Source: Gymnorhina tibicen | Taxonomy: Eukaryota > Chordata > Aves > Passeriformes > Artamidae | Reading direction: 5' to 3' | DNA length: 64,000 bases | Assembly (NCBI GenBank): GCA_013399875.1 | Contig: VXAZ01000263.1 | Location: 373,262-437,261, forward strand | Program-made: the position numbers and the translations under genes | Notes under the pieces: model-generated | Told to the model about the DNA's origin: nothing | The model's input: the letters and a program-made list of their open reading frames with translations, nothing else | The model's database searches: none | In this document: positions 1 through 11,820 of the stretch, one piece after another | How the letters are laid out: each line of letters starts with the position of its first letter | Position numbering within the stretch: position 1 is the first letter of the stretch

Positions 1-521
1 ACCATTTCTGCCTTATCTATTCATGCTGTAAAATTTCCATTTCAGCTCCTCAACAACTCCCACTTCTCTCCCGTTAAGGGTATTATCAGGGTTAAGTATG
101 TTTTTTAGAAATTTGACTGATTTTTTTTGTAAGCTGATGTAAATCTTTTGCCAAGAATTTGTTACTAAAATACATTCCTAAAGTCATAAACTCAGGATAT
201 TTATCTCACTGTATTTTTGTTACCCCCAACAGAATCATCTACAGCCATTCTCTGACTTTAAGCAAAATTAATAAAGCAGTAAACTCAGGTAAAATTGATT
301 TCACCTAACTGTAATTACATTCAGTGTGGGCTTTCATACCACTTCAGCAATCACCTTTATGCTCAGATGAGGGAAAATGGCATTTCTAGGGAACTAACCA
401 AGAATATTCTTCCTCACAGTGAATCATGCCCTCTTGACTGTGAGCAGATGCTGCTTAGACAGCTGGCTCAGATGCACACCTGCCCAAGTGGTCAGATAAA
501 CTCCTGTGATTATTGTACTTA
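1..521. other. Non-coding stretch, no feature recognised
   Basis: A+T-rich unique-looking sequence. A 79-codon open frame at 295-534 has no splice signals or recognisable motif and runs into the LTR that starts at 522, so it is treated as chance. The last five bases (517-521, ACTTA) are the left copy of the target-site duplication of that LTR. Confidence 0.6.
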
Positions 522-1188
522 TGTGATGGTTTAGGCCAAATTCAGGGAAACGTCCAAAAGGGACGTCTCCTCGAAGGAAGGCAGGTTACAAACCACCCCT
601 TCCCCCACTTGGGTTCGGGAAAAAACAAATTTTCCTCAGAGGAAAGTGAAGGAGAAAATAAAACTATTTATTTAACAAACACACAGGAAAACAATACTAA
701 TAATACTAAATAATAAAATCTCTCGCTCTGGAGAGAAAACCTGAAAGATTTTAGAGTCCTTCTGTGGGTGTAGTCTCTCTCCTCCTCCTCGGAGCTGGGT
801 TGGTGTGGGGGGCCCCCCTCCAGGCCGGTGGAAGGTCCCCCGGTGGGGTTCTGATGTTCTGGTGTTCCGAACAAGTCCAGAAGAGAAGAAGGGAAAAAAA
901 AACGAAGTCCCAAGAGGAAAAAAAAAAACCTCAACTCTCCGTCCCTCTCCGAAGAAACAGAGCTGAAGCCAAAACTGATCGAAAAGCCAGAGAAAAAAAA
1001 AGTGCTTCCTCTGCCCGCCGCAGAAGTAGTTAATCTCTGTGTCCTTGAAGCACAAACTGTTTTGAAAAGTTCGCTCAGTTTTTTTCTCTGTCTTTTGCAT
1101 CCAGTTTTAAAGGCATAGAAAGGCTTAGGAATCATGTCTGGGCATAGAGCGGTGGTAGGGGATACAACAGCACAGTCACCCCAAGACA
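522..1188 (-). mobile_element. Avian endogenous-retrovirus solo LTR
   Basis: Read on the minus strand the element starts TGTCTTGGGGTGACTG at 1188 and ends ...AACCATCACA at 522, the TG...CA ends of an LTR. The bases outside are ACTTA on the left (517-521) and ACTTA on the right (1189-1193), a perfect 5-bp target-site duplication. A minus-strand AATAAA polyadenylation signal lies at 667-672, and a TTTAAAA TATA-like stretch lies near 1103-1110. The general layout matches LTRs I recall from bird genomes; the exact family is not assigned. No gag, pol or env sequence is attached and the duplication brackets only this 667-bp unit, so it is a solo LTR left by LTR-LTR recombination. The 186- and 142-codon minus-strand open frames inside it are low-complexity by-products of T-rich sequence, not genes. 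Confidence 0.85.
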
Positions 1189-4100
1189 ACTTAAAATATT
1201 TGTAAAAAAAAAAAAATCCCAAACACAAAACAGTATTTTTAAGGAAGTTATCAACAGAAGCTGACAGTCAAATATACTGTGCATAAGCCTGCAACTGTTC
1301 CAGCTCTGCCTTGGACAGGAACCTTTACAAACCCAAAGCTCCCAGAAGTCCTCCCTTTGGAACAGGGATACCCAGCAAATCCATGCTGGCCACTGCTGCA
1401 GGTCTACACGTGCAGCAGATCTCCTCCCTTAGGTAAGTGACTTTGGATGCCTGAGGAAGTCCCAACACACAAAATGACAATATAGCATAATGGAGCCTCA
1501 AGGGCTGTTCAGATATTTATCAAGATTTGGTTCATATGGTTGCAAAGAAAAGCATCCCCACTTCTATCACACTGGTACAAATGCTGATTTTGTAGTCACT
1601 GGTTTGCAAGATGAAATGCTGAATAAGCAGTTTCAGTATTTTACAGTTTTTGCAGACAAAAAGTAAAGGTTTTCTAGTAAAAATGCTGACATTAACTTGT
1701 TCCAAGCATTACCAATATTTTTAAAGTTATAGAACTAGAGAAAAAAAATATTTGCAAAATCATGTAATAGATCAGTGTTGAGAGCATTACTTTTCACAGA
1801 TAAAGTGATGGATTTCTTTCCACTAAGATTGGAAGATATTTCCCAGACACTGCATAGAGAAGAGAACACTGCACAGGCATTTAATCTAGTCTTTGGTAAT
1901 AAAACATTTAAAATGTTTAGAGGAGGTAACAATGACACCAATGTATAAAACTTTCTTTCATGCACACATTGGTATTGAGCAAACTACAGATAAAGATTCT
2001 CTAGATAGCTCAATTAAAAACCTACAGAATTTTTAAAAGATATCACCATTACCATAAATCACGAAGATTAAAAAATGTACGCAATGGTTTCTATCACTTC
2101 TTCAAGTCAATTTAATAGCTTCAACTAATAATAACAACTAGAATTTGAAACAATTTTCCTGTAAGCAACTACCAAACTAATTTCCTACTGAACTTTTCTG
2201 ACCCTTAAAATAAGTAAATAAGTGTATATGAGAAAAAAATCTGTTTAGTTTTAAGACTGCAGCAATTAAGAACTTGTGAACAGCTGATTTTTTGATGGAA
2301 AATCTATTCCTGTGAGAAAGACAGGATTAACAAAACAAGTCCTTTCTCCTACTTTGTGCTCTCCAACACAAGGAAAAAAGAGAGGTAGGAAGACACTATA
2401 ATTCACAGGAAGGACACAGAGTTTCTGTTTCAAGGGAAGAATCCAAAATTTTTCTTATTTGTTTTCAGACAAAATTTATGTAGGAATATTTTGTCGAGAC
2501 TAGCAAGGTTAACAATATAGTTTAATATTTATCTATTTATTTCTAGCTCCCATCCCAAGCAACATAGTGATCCTCCCCATGCTCTCCCTTAAGCATTGTA
2601 AGCTGCTACTCCTTATCTTTTACAGAGCTGTTGGATCTTTGTGATTTCGTGGTCTTCTCTTGATGATCTAAAGCCACTTCCTGTTACACATAATTTTTTT
2701 AAATTTCCTGGCAATTCTTCAAGGAAGTCTTCAGTCAGAATCACTTAGGATGAGCTTATCTCCCACAGCAGTGAAGAGCTGAGGGAACTTGATTTGAGGC
2801 ATGGCCAAGAAACATCTAGTTTCAAAGTTTAAACGTGCCATCATCTGACTGTAACAAGTCCTTTTTTTGCAGACTGTGCTAGCACACCTGAGCACATTTG
2901 TTTTGGCAGTGAATCAGTATTAATTGAATCAGCATCCTTTGCACTTTGGGGAGAGATGATGGGGGAAGGAGCTGCATTTTTGACTATCCAGCTATTCTTC
3001 CTCCTCAGGATATCGATATTAGATATTTGGATGGATATCTAGCCGCTCTACTGAACAGGGAAATTGGCTGGTATCTATTGATCCGGAGGATATTTACAGG
3101 GATTTCATTTTCTCACACATCTGCACAGACTGACTGACTGCTGTCACTGTTATCAGTAAATACACACTTTATTAACCAGTATGTGGCCCTTCACAGGGAA
3201 GGATAAATGCTGCCATTCTTTTTCTTTGTGAGATGACAAAAGTAACAAATAGAAACTAATGTCATGTCCCCTCTACAACCACAGATAACTTACGTGGTAC
3301 CATGTGTTGTTAATTCTGATGGTAGAGAATAATATTGATGAGATGAAAATGGATTTCACACACACTGACCTATGTCTGCATTTTCTTCTTACAGCAAAAG
3401 AAGTAACAATTAAATAGGATTATTTTTAGCATAATCTGTACTACCATCCAAGAATCAAGGAAAAGAGTTGGTGCAGATTATATCAACATACTGTATTAAA
3501 GTTCTCTGGACATGTACTATTTCCAGAGTTTTATTTCCTTCTTCCCTGTATCTTTGCAGTCATTTTGTGGGAATTGTGTGTAAGCCAAGAGCAAACAAAT
3601 CCTTGTTACAACCCATGTTTTACATCCCTTCTGCAGTCAGTATGAAAGCTGTCTTTGTAAGGTACATGACAACAGACTGTAAAGGTTTAGTGGTGTGACT
3701 TTACCCTGGATGTCTTCCATTGCCATATTCTGTCTCTAAATTCAGTAGACGAGGTGCAGCAATAAGAGCACTGTCTCTCAGAAGGGTTAGATGCACAAAG
3801 AGGAGCTGGCTTTTTCTTCTATGCTTTGGGCAAATCTCTTGAGTACAGAACAGAAGATAATCACAAAGGCTGAAAGACTGGGATACAGTGGGTTTGAATA
3901 GGCTTTTATTTTTTGTTGTATAGATAAATGTTTTAAGTCAATTCTTTATGGTCATTAAAATGAAACATCTTATTTCAAACTCAAGATAACATGCTTTTGA
4001 ACACAAAATGAGAGCAAACAGACCTGGGGCTACCTCTGCCACTCCCCTGCCCTTCAATTCCAGTACCATGGGAAATGCTAAGGAAATCAGAGGAGGGAAG

Positions 4101-4271
4101 AGACAGTATTCTACAGAGACTTGGGACACAGTTGTCTTCTCATGTCATAAGAACTCTGGACTAAAAGTCATCTAATTTTATGGGGCAACTTAAAAAAATA
4201 ATTTAAGTGTATTGGTTGCTCCCTTAGAGATGCCAAAAAGCAAATTAAGAAAAGAGTGCATACTTACTTAC
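1189..4271. other. Long non-coding stretch
   Basis: The first five bases (ACTTA) are the right target-site duplication of the LTR. The rest is A+T-rich with no recognised gene, repeat or RNA. Near 2998-3050 there is a small cluster of GATATC and ATATC motifs in both orientations. Around 3283 a minus-strand GTAAGT donor motif sits next to a very short possible exon (about 22 nt), too short to support. Confidence 0.5.
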
Positions 4272-4440
4272 TGGCTCACCAATAGGAATTACTTTTCTCA
4301 TGCAGTGGGACAACCTGAATGAGTGACCAATGCTCCAAGAGCAGCTGTCTGAAAGCCTTGAAGGTCTCCTGCTGGTGAACTTCAAAAGCATAACTAATCC
4401 TGGCTGTTTCTGGGGGGAAGTATTCACCCTCCCAGCTCTA
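4272..4440 (-). CDS. Candidate internal exon, minus strand, unidentified
   Basis: On the minus strand a strong acceptor (pyrimidine-rich tract at 4441-4462 ending CCCCAG) and a strong donor (CCA followed by GTAAGTAAGT at 4271 downward) bound 169 nt. One frame is open across the whole interval; it takes one base from the preceding codon and ends at a codon boundary, and it includes SFRLSHCMRKVIPIGEP. A second frame is open from 4437 to a stop at 4276-4278 and looks more protein-like (YAFEVHQQETFKAFRQLLLE), but it has TAG at the exon edge and stops before the donor. I do not recognise either peptide. The entry phase fits the exit phase of the 33205-33272 candidate. Chance is a real alternative, since splice-like motifs are common in 64 kb. 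An untranslated or lncRNA exon is also possible. Confidence 0.25.
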
Positions 4441-7400
4441 CTGGGGAGCAGACAGAGGAAAAGCATTAGGTCGCAGAGGCATCAAGCGCTTCAGCAGGGA
4501 GTCCTGTGTTTCCTGTCTCGTTTTCCAGCTCTTAATATCACACTGATTTACCTGCTATTTCTTCTCTTCAGAGGATCCCAGGCCATACTTCCTCACCATA
4601 AAGTTTCCAAATTAGAGTGGGAAAGGCAAGAAAAAAGCAAAGAGCTTATCTGGCCACATTCCCTCTTCCTCCTGCACTTTGCCCTCCCCAAGCAACAGAC
4701 ACTCTGAACAAAATGAAAGCCACTCAGTTTTCTGTGGATGTCTCTGTTCCACCCACCAAAAGCACATACACACATTCAAAGCAGAGGACAAGGCCAGAGG
4801 TTTCACCTGATATAGAAAATGGCTCTGGAGAGATTCATCTTAATTAATTACATCCTGCTTTATAAATCCAGCAGACAACATAACACATGTGCTACACTGG
4901 TTTCAACAATGCTGGAGAAAATGAAGTAGCTGACAAAGGGGAAAAAACTGCCTTTTCAACCTTTTGCCATTTGAAATTAATTACAAAACATGTACAAGTG
5001 TACTGTAAAAAAGCTGAAGTCAATATAAAAATTTGCAAACGTAAGGACCCTCATGTATTTGATATATACTTCATACAATTTTATTTTTAAATAACAAAGA
5101 TTTTTTTAAAATTAATCAGTTTACAGGCATTTTTGCTACATCTACATAAGCTACCTAGAAAAAGCAGTATTACCATTTCTGTTTTTCAAGCACAAAAGCT
5201 GAACAAAATAAAAAGAGGAAAATCAACTGTTTAACACAGATTTGAGCTTAGAGAGCCTGGACTTCATATCCAGCAGAGTAATGAACTTGGCAACCAAACA
5301 TGGAACACAAAAAGGTCGGTACCAGCCCTCGTTTCAAGGTGGTTACATACAGGGTCACCAGCCTGACAGACAAACAAATACCTCATGTCACCGACCTGAC
5401 GTCAGTGGGACGAGCAAGCAGGAAGGGAGGTGCAGCTGAAGGACCTCATGAGTGCCAGGCTCTGCACCAAAAGGAGACAGCAGCTCTTGGCAGCCCAGGC
5501 AGCCCCAGCTCTTCCCATTTCCAAAGCAGCTGGAAGAGGAATGGAAATGGTGACTCTCTAAGTAATTGCCAAAAGCTAAGGGCTAAAGAAGTTACTTACT
5601 GACATTTTTAAGATGAAGATAATGGGACCTGACCACTCTGCATTAGTTTCAGCAGTTTTCAGGTTCTTTAACTTCACACTCTGTTTCAAATGGAGTAAGT
5701 CACTCATTGCTTTCCAAATGCGCCTAATTAGTTAGCCCACAGTGTGTGAAACTTAATTTCAAAATGAAAAAATGACATCCCAGAATACTCAGTTAACCTG
5801 TCCAGATCACATACTCCCTAGATTAAAGGCCAAGAACTTGAGAATACAGCTTGCATATTCATGATAAACTACAGATCTCTGAAAGCAGGGCTGGTGGAAG
5901 ACTCTGCACAATACATGCCCATGTGGCAATAAATCCATTTATGGTGCCAAATTAGTTTTCCAATTTATAATGCAGAGCACAGGAAATCTTGCTCCAGTTG
6001 TTCAAAATCATCATGATCCAGCTTCAGCAGATGTTTAGCAATGAAGCACAACACTTGGTACCTTATTTTGATTTGAATTCAGATAAGAGTGGGATAAAGC
6101 AACTGAAATACAGAATTTCCTCAAATACTCCTGAACAATAAGGTAAAAAAATAATGGCATATTTAGAGAATGCTGAGTACTATTGTCTTTAGGGATTATA
6201 TTTCTAGCTGCAGTTGTCATCAGCTTCTCAAGAAGATCATAAAATAACAAAAGTTTCATGAGTGGAAATTGAACAACCGAAAAACTACAGATTTTTAAAT
6301 AAAATTTATCAAGCTTTCTAGCAGACAGACTTTTAAACTATGCCCTCTAAATTATTGCTGCCCTGAGACATAAAGTTCAATAACAGAAGTCTCTGGTCAC
6401 GAACCCACAGGAAAAAAACCAGCAAGGAAACAGGTATTTCAGCACACTTTTTTTTCTCCTTGAAAGGCCAAAGCACACAATACCTGCCAACATAATGGCT
6501 TGTTTCAATAAAAATACTTAGATGATCTATTTTTCAGTGAAAGTAAAGGTTTTTAAAGATCCCAAAGACTAAATGCATCAAAAGGCAGATATGATTTTCC
6601 TTATATTGATGTTTTCATACAATATTGTTGGAGGGAGATAGGAGCAACATCACAACTACACATTCATATATAAAATAGAGGCCACACTGAGAAAAGATCA
6701 ACAGTTTAAAGCATTCTCCTGACGAAACACAACTGTCTTATCAAAGTATACACGGCATACATGAGTTCCCCACCTTGTCTGCTTTAAATGATTCAAGTGA
6801 CCTGGCCTAAGTCACTCCTTGTCTGAAACATTCAGAATTGAGAAATGGTTCTTAGTAATTGGGGTGGGGGAATGCTGAATGTGAAGTTTTAGTGCTCTGC
6901 ATGTGTCATTCATACTAAACTGCCTTTTTATGAAAGTGGAGTTGTCTGTATTTGAGAATTCAAGAGTCACATTACAGCTCTGCACAGAGACCCTTAGAGG
7001 TTTGATACAAAAGCCAGACATCGTATTGTGTATTCCCTGCTGACAAGAAGTCAGCAGAGCCTATTACATCACTTCAAAGAGTGGGGTAAAGCAAATGCAG
7101 GAAAACCTCTGAAGTGATGTGATAAATGATTTTGTTAGTTTGGCACCGGTGTGTCTGGTATCTAAGGCTTATGATACACAGCCTACCAAGTACATGGTAT
7201 TATATTCCTGCTATTTTGTGTTACAAGAAATGTATGCTGTGACACAAGCCTTTGTAGTAAAGTATGGAAGGAGAGAAAAGTCAGAAGGGAACACAATACA
7301 TTTCCCAAACATGTAAGGAAATCAATGAATTGTGCTAGGACTAAATATTGCTAACAAGCTACCATTAGGGAGAGAACCTCACAATTCAGACCAACTCCAA

Positions 7401-7594
7401 GCAAATCACATTTCACTACTAATACCTAGTTTTCAAACACAATTTACTATTGGACAAGCCCCCAAACCAGAGTATCAAAAGATCTTTTGCTTCTCTTATG
7501 GTACATTTCACAGAATCTTCAGGTATATCCAGTATCAAGACTATGAATGAAGGAGGGAAGCAAATGAAGGACAATAATCCAGAGAGTGACCTAT
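4441..7594. other. Long non-coding stretch
   Basis: Mostly A+T-rich unique sequence. A GC-richer part at about 5290-5560 contains a perfect CRE palindrome (see 5397-5404) and a 100-codon plus-strand open frame with no splice support. No repeat family was recognised. Confidence 0.5.
5397..5404. promoter_or_regulatory. Perfect CRE/ATF palindrome TGACGTCA
   Basis: TGACGTCA is the full consensus for CREB/ATF bZIP dimers. It keeps an intact CpG in a CpG-poor region and lies in a locally GC-richer segment. Nothing else here marks a promoter, so it may be part of an intronic enhancer or a chance occurrence. Function is inferred from the motif alone. Confidence 0.3.
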
Positions 7595-8290
7595 TTCACA
7601 GAATCATCACAGAGTAAATCAAGTTAAATAGGATCCTAGGAGGTCTCTAGTCCAGCTCCTCTGCTCAAACCAGGGTCAGCCATGAGATCACTTGAGGGTC
7701 CTCAAGGCTTTATTTGGGCAGATCATAGAATCATAAAAGCCCCTCCTGTATGGCAGGCTCCTCACCACGATTGCTCCAGTTTATCCACATCTGCCTTGTA
7801 TCCACAGGCCCAAAATCAGGTGCAGTTTTTCCAGTGTGATCCAGGAATACTAGTTCAAGGGAGTAACTGCTTCACTTGACCTGGTGCTATTCTCCTGCTA
7901 CTGAAGCCCCAGACAGCATTTGCAGTCTGCTTCAAGAGCACACTGCCAACTTGTGGGCAGCTTGTCTGTGGAGACCTCTGGGAGATCCTGGTGAAAACTC
8001 AGGGAAAGAAAGTTCTGGAGACTTGGTCTGCCTGAGGACTTCTTATCTGTGTGCACTGTCACTCAATCTGTCCTGTTCAGCAACAGGCCAGCATTTTCTT
8101 TGCTTATCCTTTTACTGCCCATTCAGTGGCACAAGATTACCTTGTTGTCCTCGATGTCCATTCCCACTTTCAGCTCCAGGTGAGCTTTGGCTTTCCTAAC
8201 GCAATCACTGTGTGCCTGTGCAATAATTCTGAATCCCTCCTTTGCAGCCTGGTGCTGCTCCCACCTCCCCAGTACTGCCCATTCAAAATG
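7595..8290 (-). mobile_element. CR1 LINE fragment, 3' portion, degraded
   Basis: Read on the plus strand this is the complement of a bird CR1 end: it opens with the tail-like CACAGAATCATCACAGAG, then GGTCTCTAGTCCAGCTCCT...CAGGGTCAGC. It goes on through the CR1 segments around TTGACCTGGTGCTATTCTCC and CAAGAGCACACTGCCAAC (7870-7960) and GTGAGCTTTGGCTTTCCTAACGC (8178-8200). A second tail-like ATCATAGAATCATAAAAG at 7724-7740 suggests either two overlapping copies or an internal rearrangement. CR1 elements insert without clean target duplications and are usually 5'-truncated. The element is divergent and carries no intact reverse-transcriptase ORF; open frames inside it (7876-8199, 8051-8329) are by-products. 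Confidence 0.75.
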
Positions 8291-11055
8291 AAGCTCAGTT
8301 GTTACCTACCTACATTTTTTGCTGACTAACAGGCAGAATGCTCAAGGAGGGAAGGGAAATATCAGCATGAAGAACTTGCCAGGTAACTTGAGATCCCCTC
8401 ACAGTCTTGAGTTCCATCATTTCATGGTTGCTTCAGTCATTGATTACACCACCTATTTCTACTTGTTCATGAGCTACAGATCAGGAAAATATTACCCCTA
8501 GCTGGTCCATTAGTGTAAGTGTTAACAAAAAAGAGTAATTCTAAGTCCACTTCAATATAAATTTTATAGTTCTAAGGTATTAAGTCTGGTGTAAATGATG
8601 GCTTTTGTGAAAAAATTCATTTAAACTGCCTCTAGATTTTAAAGTCTCTTAGTACTCAAATGATTTGGTTTACCTACTTTGCACAGTCAAACTTGGGAAG
8701 TAAGAATTCAGATAGAGAGTTGCATTTGATAGCAGTGGTCACTGTACCCAGACTCATGGTAGTAGGAAGCCTTTCAATGTCTGGAGATTATTCCAACTAT
8801 TAGAAAGATAATATAATATGAACTTCCAGGCTAAGAAATAGTTCGGTATTGAAGCTTATGGCAAAGCACAGGAAAATAAAGATTGAGCTGAAAAATACTC
8901 TCATCAGTATTTTAGTTCTTTTTAGTTAGTTTATCTAAAGCAACCAGACGCGTGCAATGAATAAAAATGTCTACTTTGCAGCATTTCAGCCAGTATTAGA
9001 AAAATATACACTTGAGTACACAAATATTGGCAGAGGGAATCCTCTGCCTGAATTTGGATATGTGGTAGTTTTGTAGGTCATGCTACACTTCAAAGAACAA
9101 ATATAAAAATTGCCCAATTCTTGTTTTTAATAAATAGCACTTTTGAATGAGAAAGGCTAAAGGAGACTATTTCCTTCACAGTTAAAGCACTCTATAACCA
9201 CATTACTATTAGCAAAAGGCTTTCCCCCACCCCCGTGTCTAGACAGCAGTTTTTTGTGTGACAGAGACCAACCAGCCCAACCTAACTGTCCAGCAGAAGG
9301 AGTAACATCAGTCTTTTTTAGCAGTGTCATCCTTGATACTTTTTTTTGGATGAGGCTTCCATTTAACATATTCAGCTGTATCTGATGTAGATGACTGTCT
9401 GCTAGGAAGAAGACAGATGACCCCTCTGTATTATCCTGTACGGGAGTTGCATTGATTTTGCAATACCACCTTTTCACTGTTTCAGTTCACGGTCTGGCAT
9501 TTTTGTCAGTACTGGCAGCTATTTCTCATTCTCTTTCTGTGGAGAATCCCCATCTATCATCCTGCTGGATAAAAGACACAATAGGTTTTGCTCATCTACA
9601 ATAAACACTGTCCTATATGGAGCCTGGTGTCCTATCGAAACAGAGCTCTTGTAAACATAGTGAGCTGTGTACGTGTCCATCCATCAGCCCAGCCCTAATT
9701 ATTTTGGCCGGAAAATATCTTGGAGTTGATACACAGCTACCAGCCTCAAGGGTCTTCAGTACTTAAGATTTTCTCATTTAACAGAGATAAGGACTATAAG
9801 GAAGCCCACATTTAATTTAATTTAATTTCTTCCCCTTTGGAAAAATTAATTCATGTCTGGTTGTTTCTCCTTGGATGTGGGTCAGGGTTATCATGGATAT
9901 GACCTCAAAGTTTCAGTAGTTTGAGAAAGCAGAAGAGAGGTGTGAGACAGGCAGTACAATACTCTTAGAAAAGTGACTTTACTATGTCTTCTGCCTGCAG
10001 ATGAACATAGTGTCTTGGCAATACATGTTAACCAGTATATTCTAACCAACATGATCAAGATGGACAGTAGCAAGTCCTGAGTTGTACTTTCTGGGAAAGA
10101 CTGCCCTTGACAAATACAATTAGAACATTTCTGTAAGAGAGCTCTGTGGGAAGGGGATGTGATATTTATCATATCTCCAAGTTACTTCAACCTGATCCAT
10201 TTTCTCAACGATTTCATTGACCCACACTCCTGCAATCCCACACAATCCCACACAAGTGGCCTGGCCAATATATCTTGTGTGCCACGCTGATTTCAATGCA
10301 ACATCCTGTATTATCATTTTCATGTAAACAGTTGAGGTAACACTTGTTATGGCACTGTCTTTTGCTTCAAAGTGTTGCTTACTTCAGCCTTCATAAATCT
10401 TAGCACAGGTTGCTGTTTGCTGGCCATTTCTCCTTGTTTGTTTGAAATGTGTTTGTTTTGCCCCTCATGAGCTCACAGGAAGAAAACAATCACATAGCTG
10501 ATATTCTGCAACCTTGTTGTCACCGTCCTGTTGCTAGCAGAAGACACTGTGTTCTGAGCATTCATCTGTGTTGAGGTCTTAGCAGAGGACAAGCCTTCTG
10601 GTCTCAATATAAACCATATGTTCTTCAGTGTTGCTACTAGGAATGGTGTCCTGGGAGAAGTACCCTCAAATTGTGTCTGCTCTTAGCAAGACAGGCTGTT
10701 CTTACAGTCTTCATCCTGCTCTTTCTTTTGGTGCTCTCACAGAAACACAAACATGTATAAACAGCTCTTCCACTGGTACTTCATTCATACAATCTTCATA
10801 AATGTAACTAAAGTCAAAGTATTGATTGAAATGTAAAATTTTCCTTTCAAGTTCACATAACTGTTACAAATAATCAAGACTTGCCACTTTTAAAATCAGT
10901 GTTGGTTACATTCATGTTATTTTGAGGGTCTGAATAACAGTGTAGGTGAGCCAAGGCTTAACTTTGACAAACGGCTTCTTTGTAAAATCCCAGAACCAGA
11001 ACTTGCCTCTTCACGATCCCCTGAACACCTGCAGAAGAACTTCAAAATCTACTTC
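8291..11055. other. Long non-coding stretch with several medium open frames
   Basis: No gene or known repeat recognised. The minus strand has a run of moderately long open frames between about 9150 and 10900 (106, 93 and 67 codons with start-like codons, plus others), none in register with its neighbours and none with a recognisable domain. Read alone each is compatible with chance. The series could also be a decayed coding segment. Confidence 0.4.
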
Positions 11056-11194
11056 CATCCCTGGAAATGTCCAAGGGATGAAGCTTTGAGCAGCATGTCT
11101 TGTGGAAGGTGTCCCTACCCACAGCAGGGGGTTGGAATGAGATGATCTTTAAGGTCCCTTCCAACCCAAATAATTTTGAGTCTATGATATGATC
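11056..11194 (+). mobile_element. CR1 LINE 3' end fragment
   Basis: The CR1 3' signature is easy to read: TTTGAGCAGCATGTCTTGTGGAAG, then GTGTCCCTACCCACAGCAGGGGGTTGG, GATGATCTTTAAGGTCCC, TTCCAACCCAAAT and the degenerate tail TCTATGATATGAT at 11181-11193. About 140 bp remain, which is the typical severe 5' truncation. It is oriented with the plus strand. Confidence 0.9.
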
Positions 11195-11519
11195 CGATAT
11201 CCAAAACGCATCAGTACCTGTGTTTATGTTATTATCTGCAGTGCTAACATAAAACCCCTCCATGTTTACTTGATCTGCAGGTAGCTTTTCTGTGTTTAGA
11301 AAAGGGAAAAATCAGCCCTCCCATTGTCCTTCTTAATGAAACACACAACTATTACAACATAGCTGTATTGGTACACAGCAAACATGTCATTATCAGTACA
11401 CTTGAAAAGACTTATGATGATGGTTGAGGCACAAAAACTTTCCAGCATTTACACGACACATCGTTTCCATGTTTCTTGTCTCGTGTTTACAATTGCCTCT
11501 AGAACTTGCACCTAGACCC

Positions 11520-11820
11520 CGAAAAGCTGATTAGTTCAATTAAGCTAATAATAATAATAAAAAAAAGCATATCTCAACCTTCATTTGACATTAACAAAAG
11601 TGTTTACATGGCACAGTTCCTGGCTTTCCAAGCCAGCAGAGCCTCTGCAACACAACTGATTAATTAAAGAGCTCTGAGAAGTTAACACTGAAGGTTACTG
11701 ATTAATTGTGTGTTAGAGCTGCCTAATCAAGTACCCCAGGCAATAAACAAATACAAAGATATATTATACACTGATTAACACAATTATTTATAGTTTTACT
11801 TTTAACTGGTTGCTTGCCAT
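11520..11820. promoter_or_regulatory. Possible A+T-rich conserved non-coding element with homeodomain-type motifs
   Basis: Within 300 bp there are many homeodomain-core sequences: CTGATTAGTTCAATTAAGC near 11527, a (TAA)n run, TGATTAATTAAAG at about 11658, CTGATTAATTGTG at about 11698, TGATTAACACAATTATTTATAG at about 11772. Repeated TGATTAA motifs spaced by about 40-75 bp are more than I would expect from plain A+T richness. Enhancer function is inference; no conservation can be measured here. Confidence 0.2.

Noticed and set aside
668..1228. 186- and 142-codon minus-strand frames
   Set aside because: They lie inside or straddle the solo LTR and consist of low-complexity F/L/S/G-rich sequence caused by T-rich runs.
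9157..9477. 106-codon minus-strand frame as a gene
   Set aside because: It begins at GTG, not ATG, has no good splice sites and no recognised motif; length is within chance expectation.
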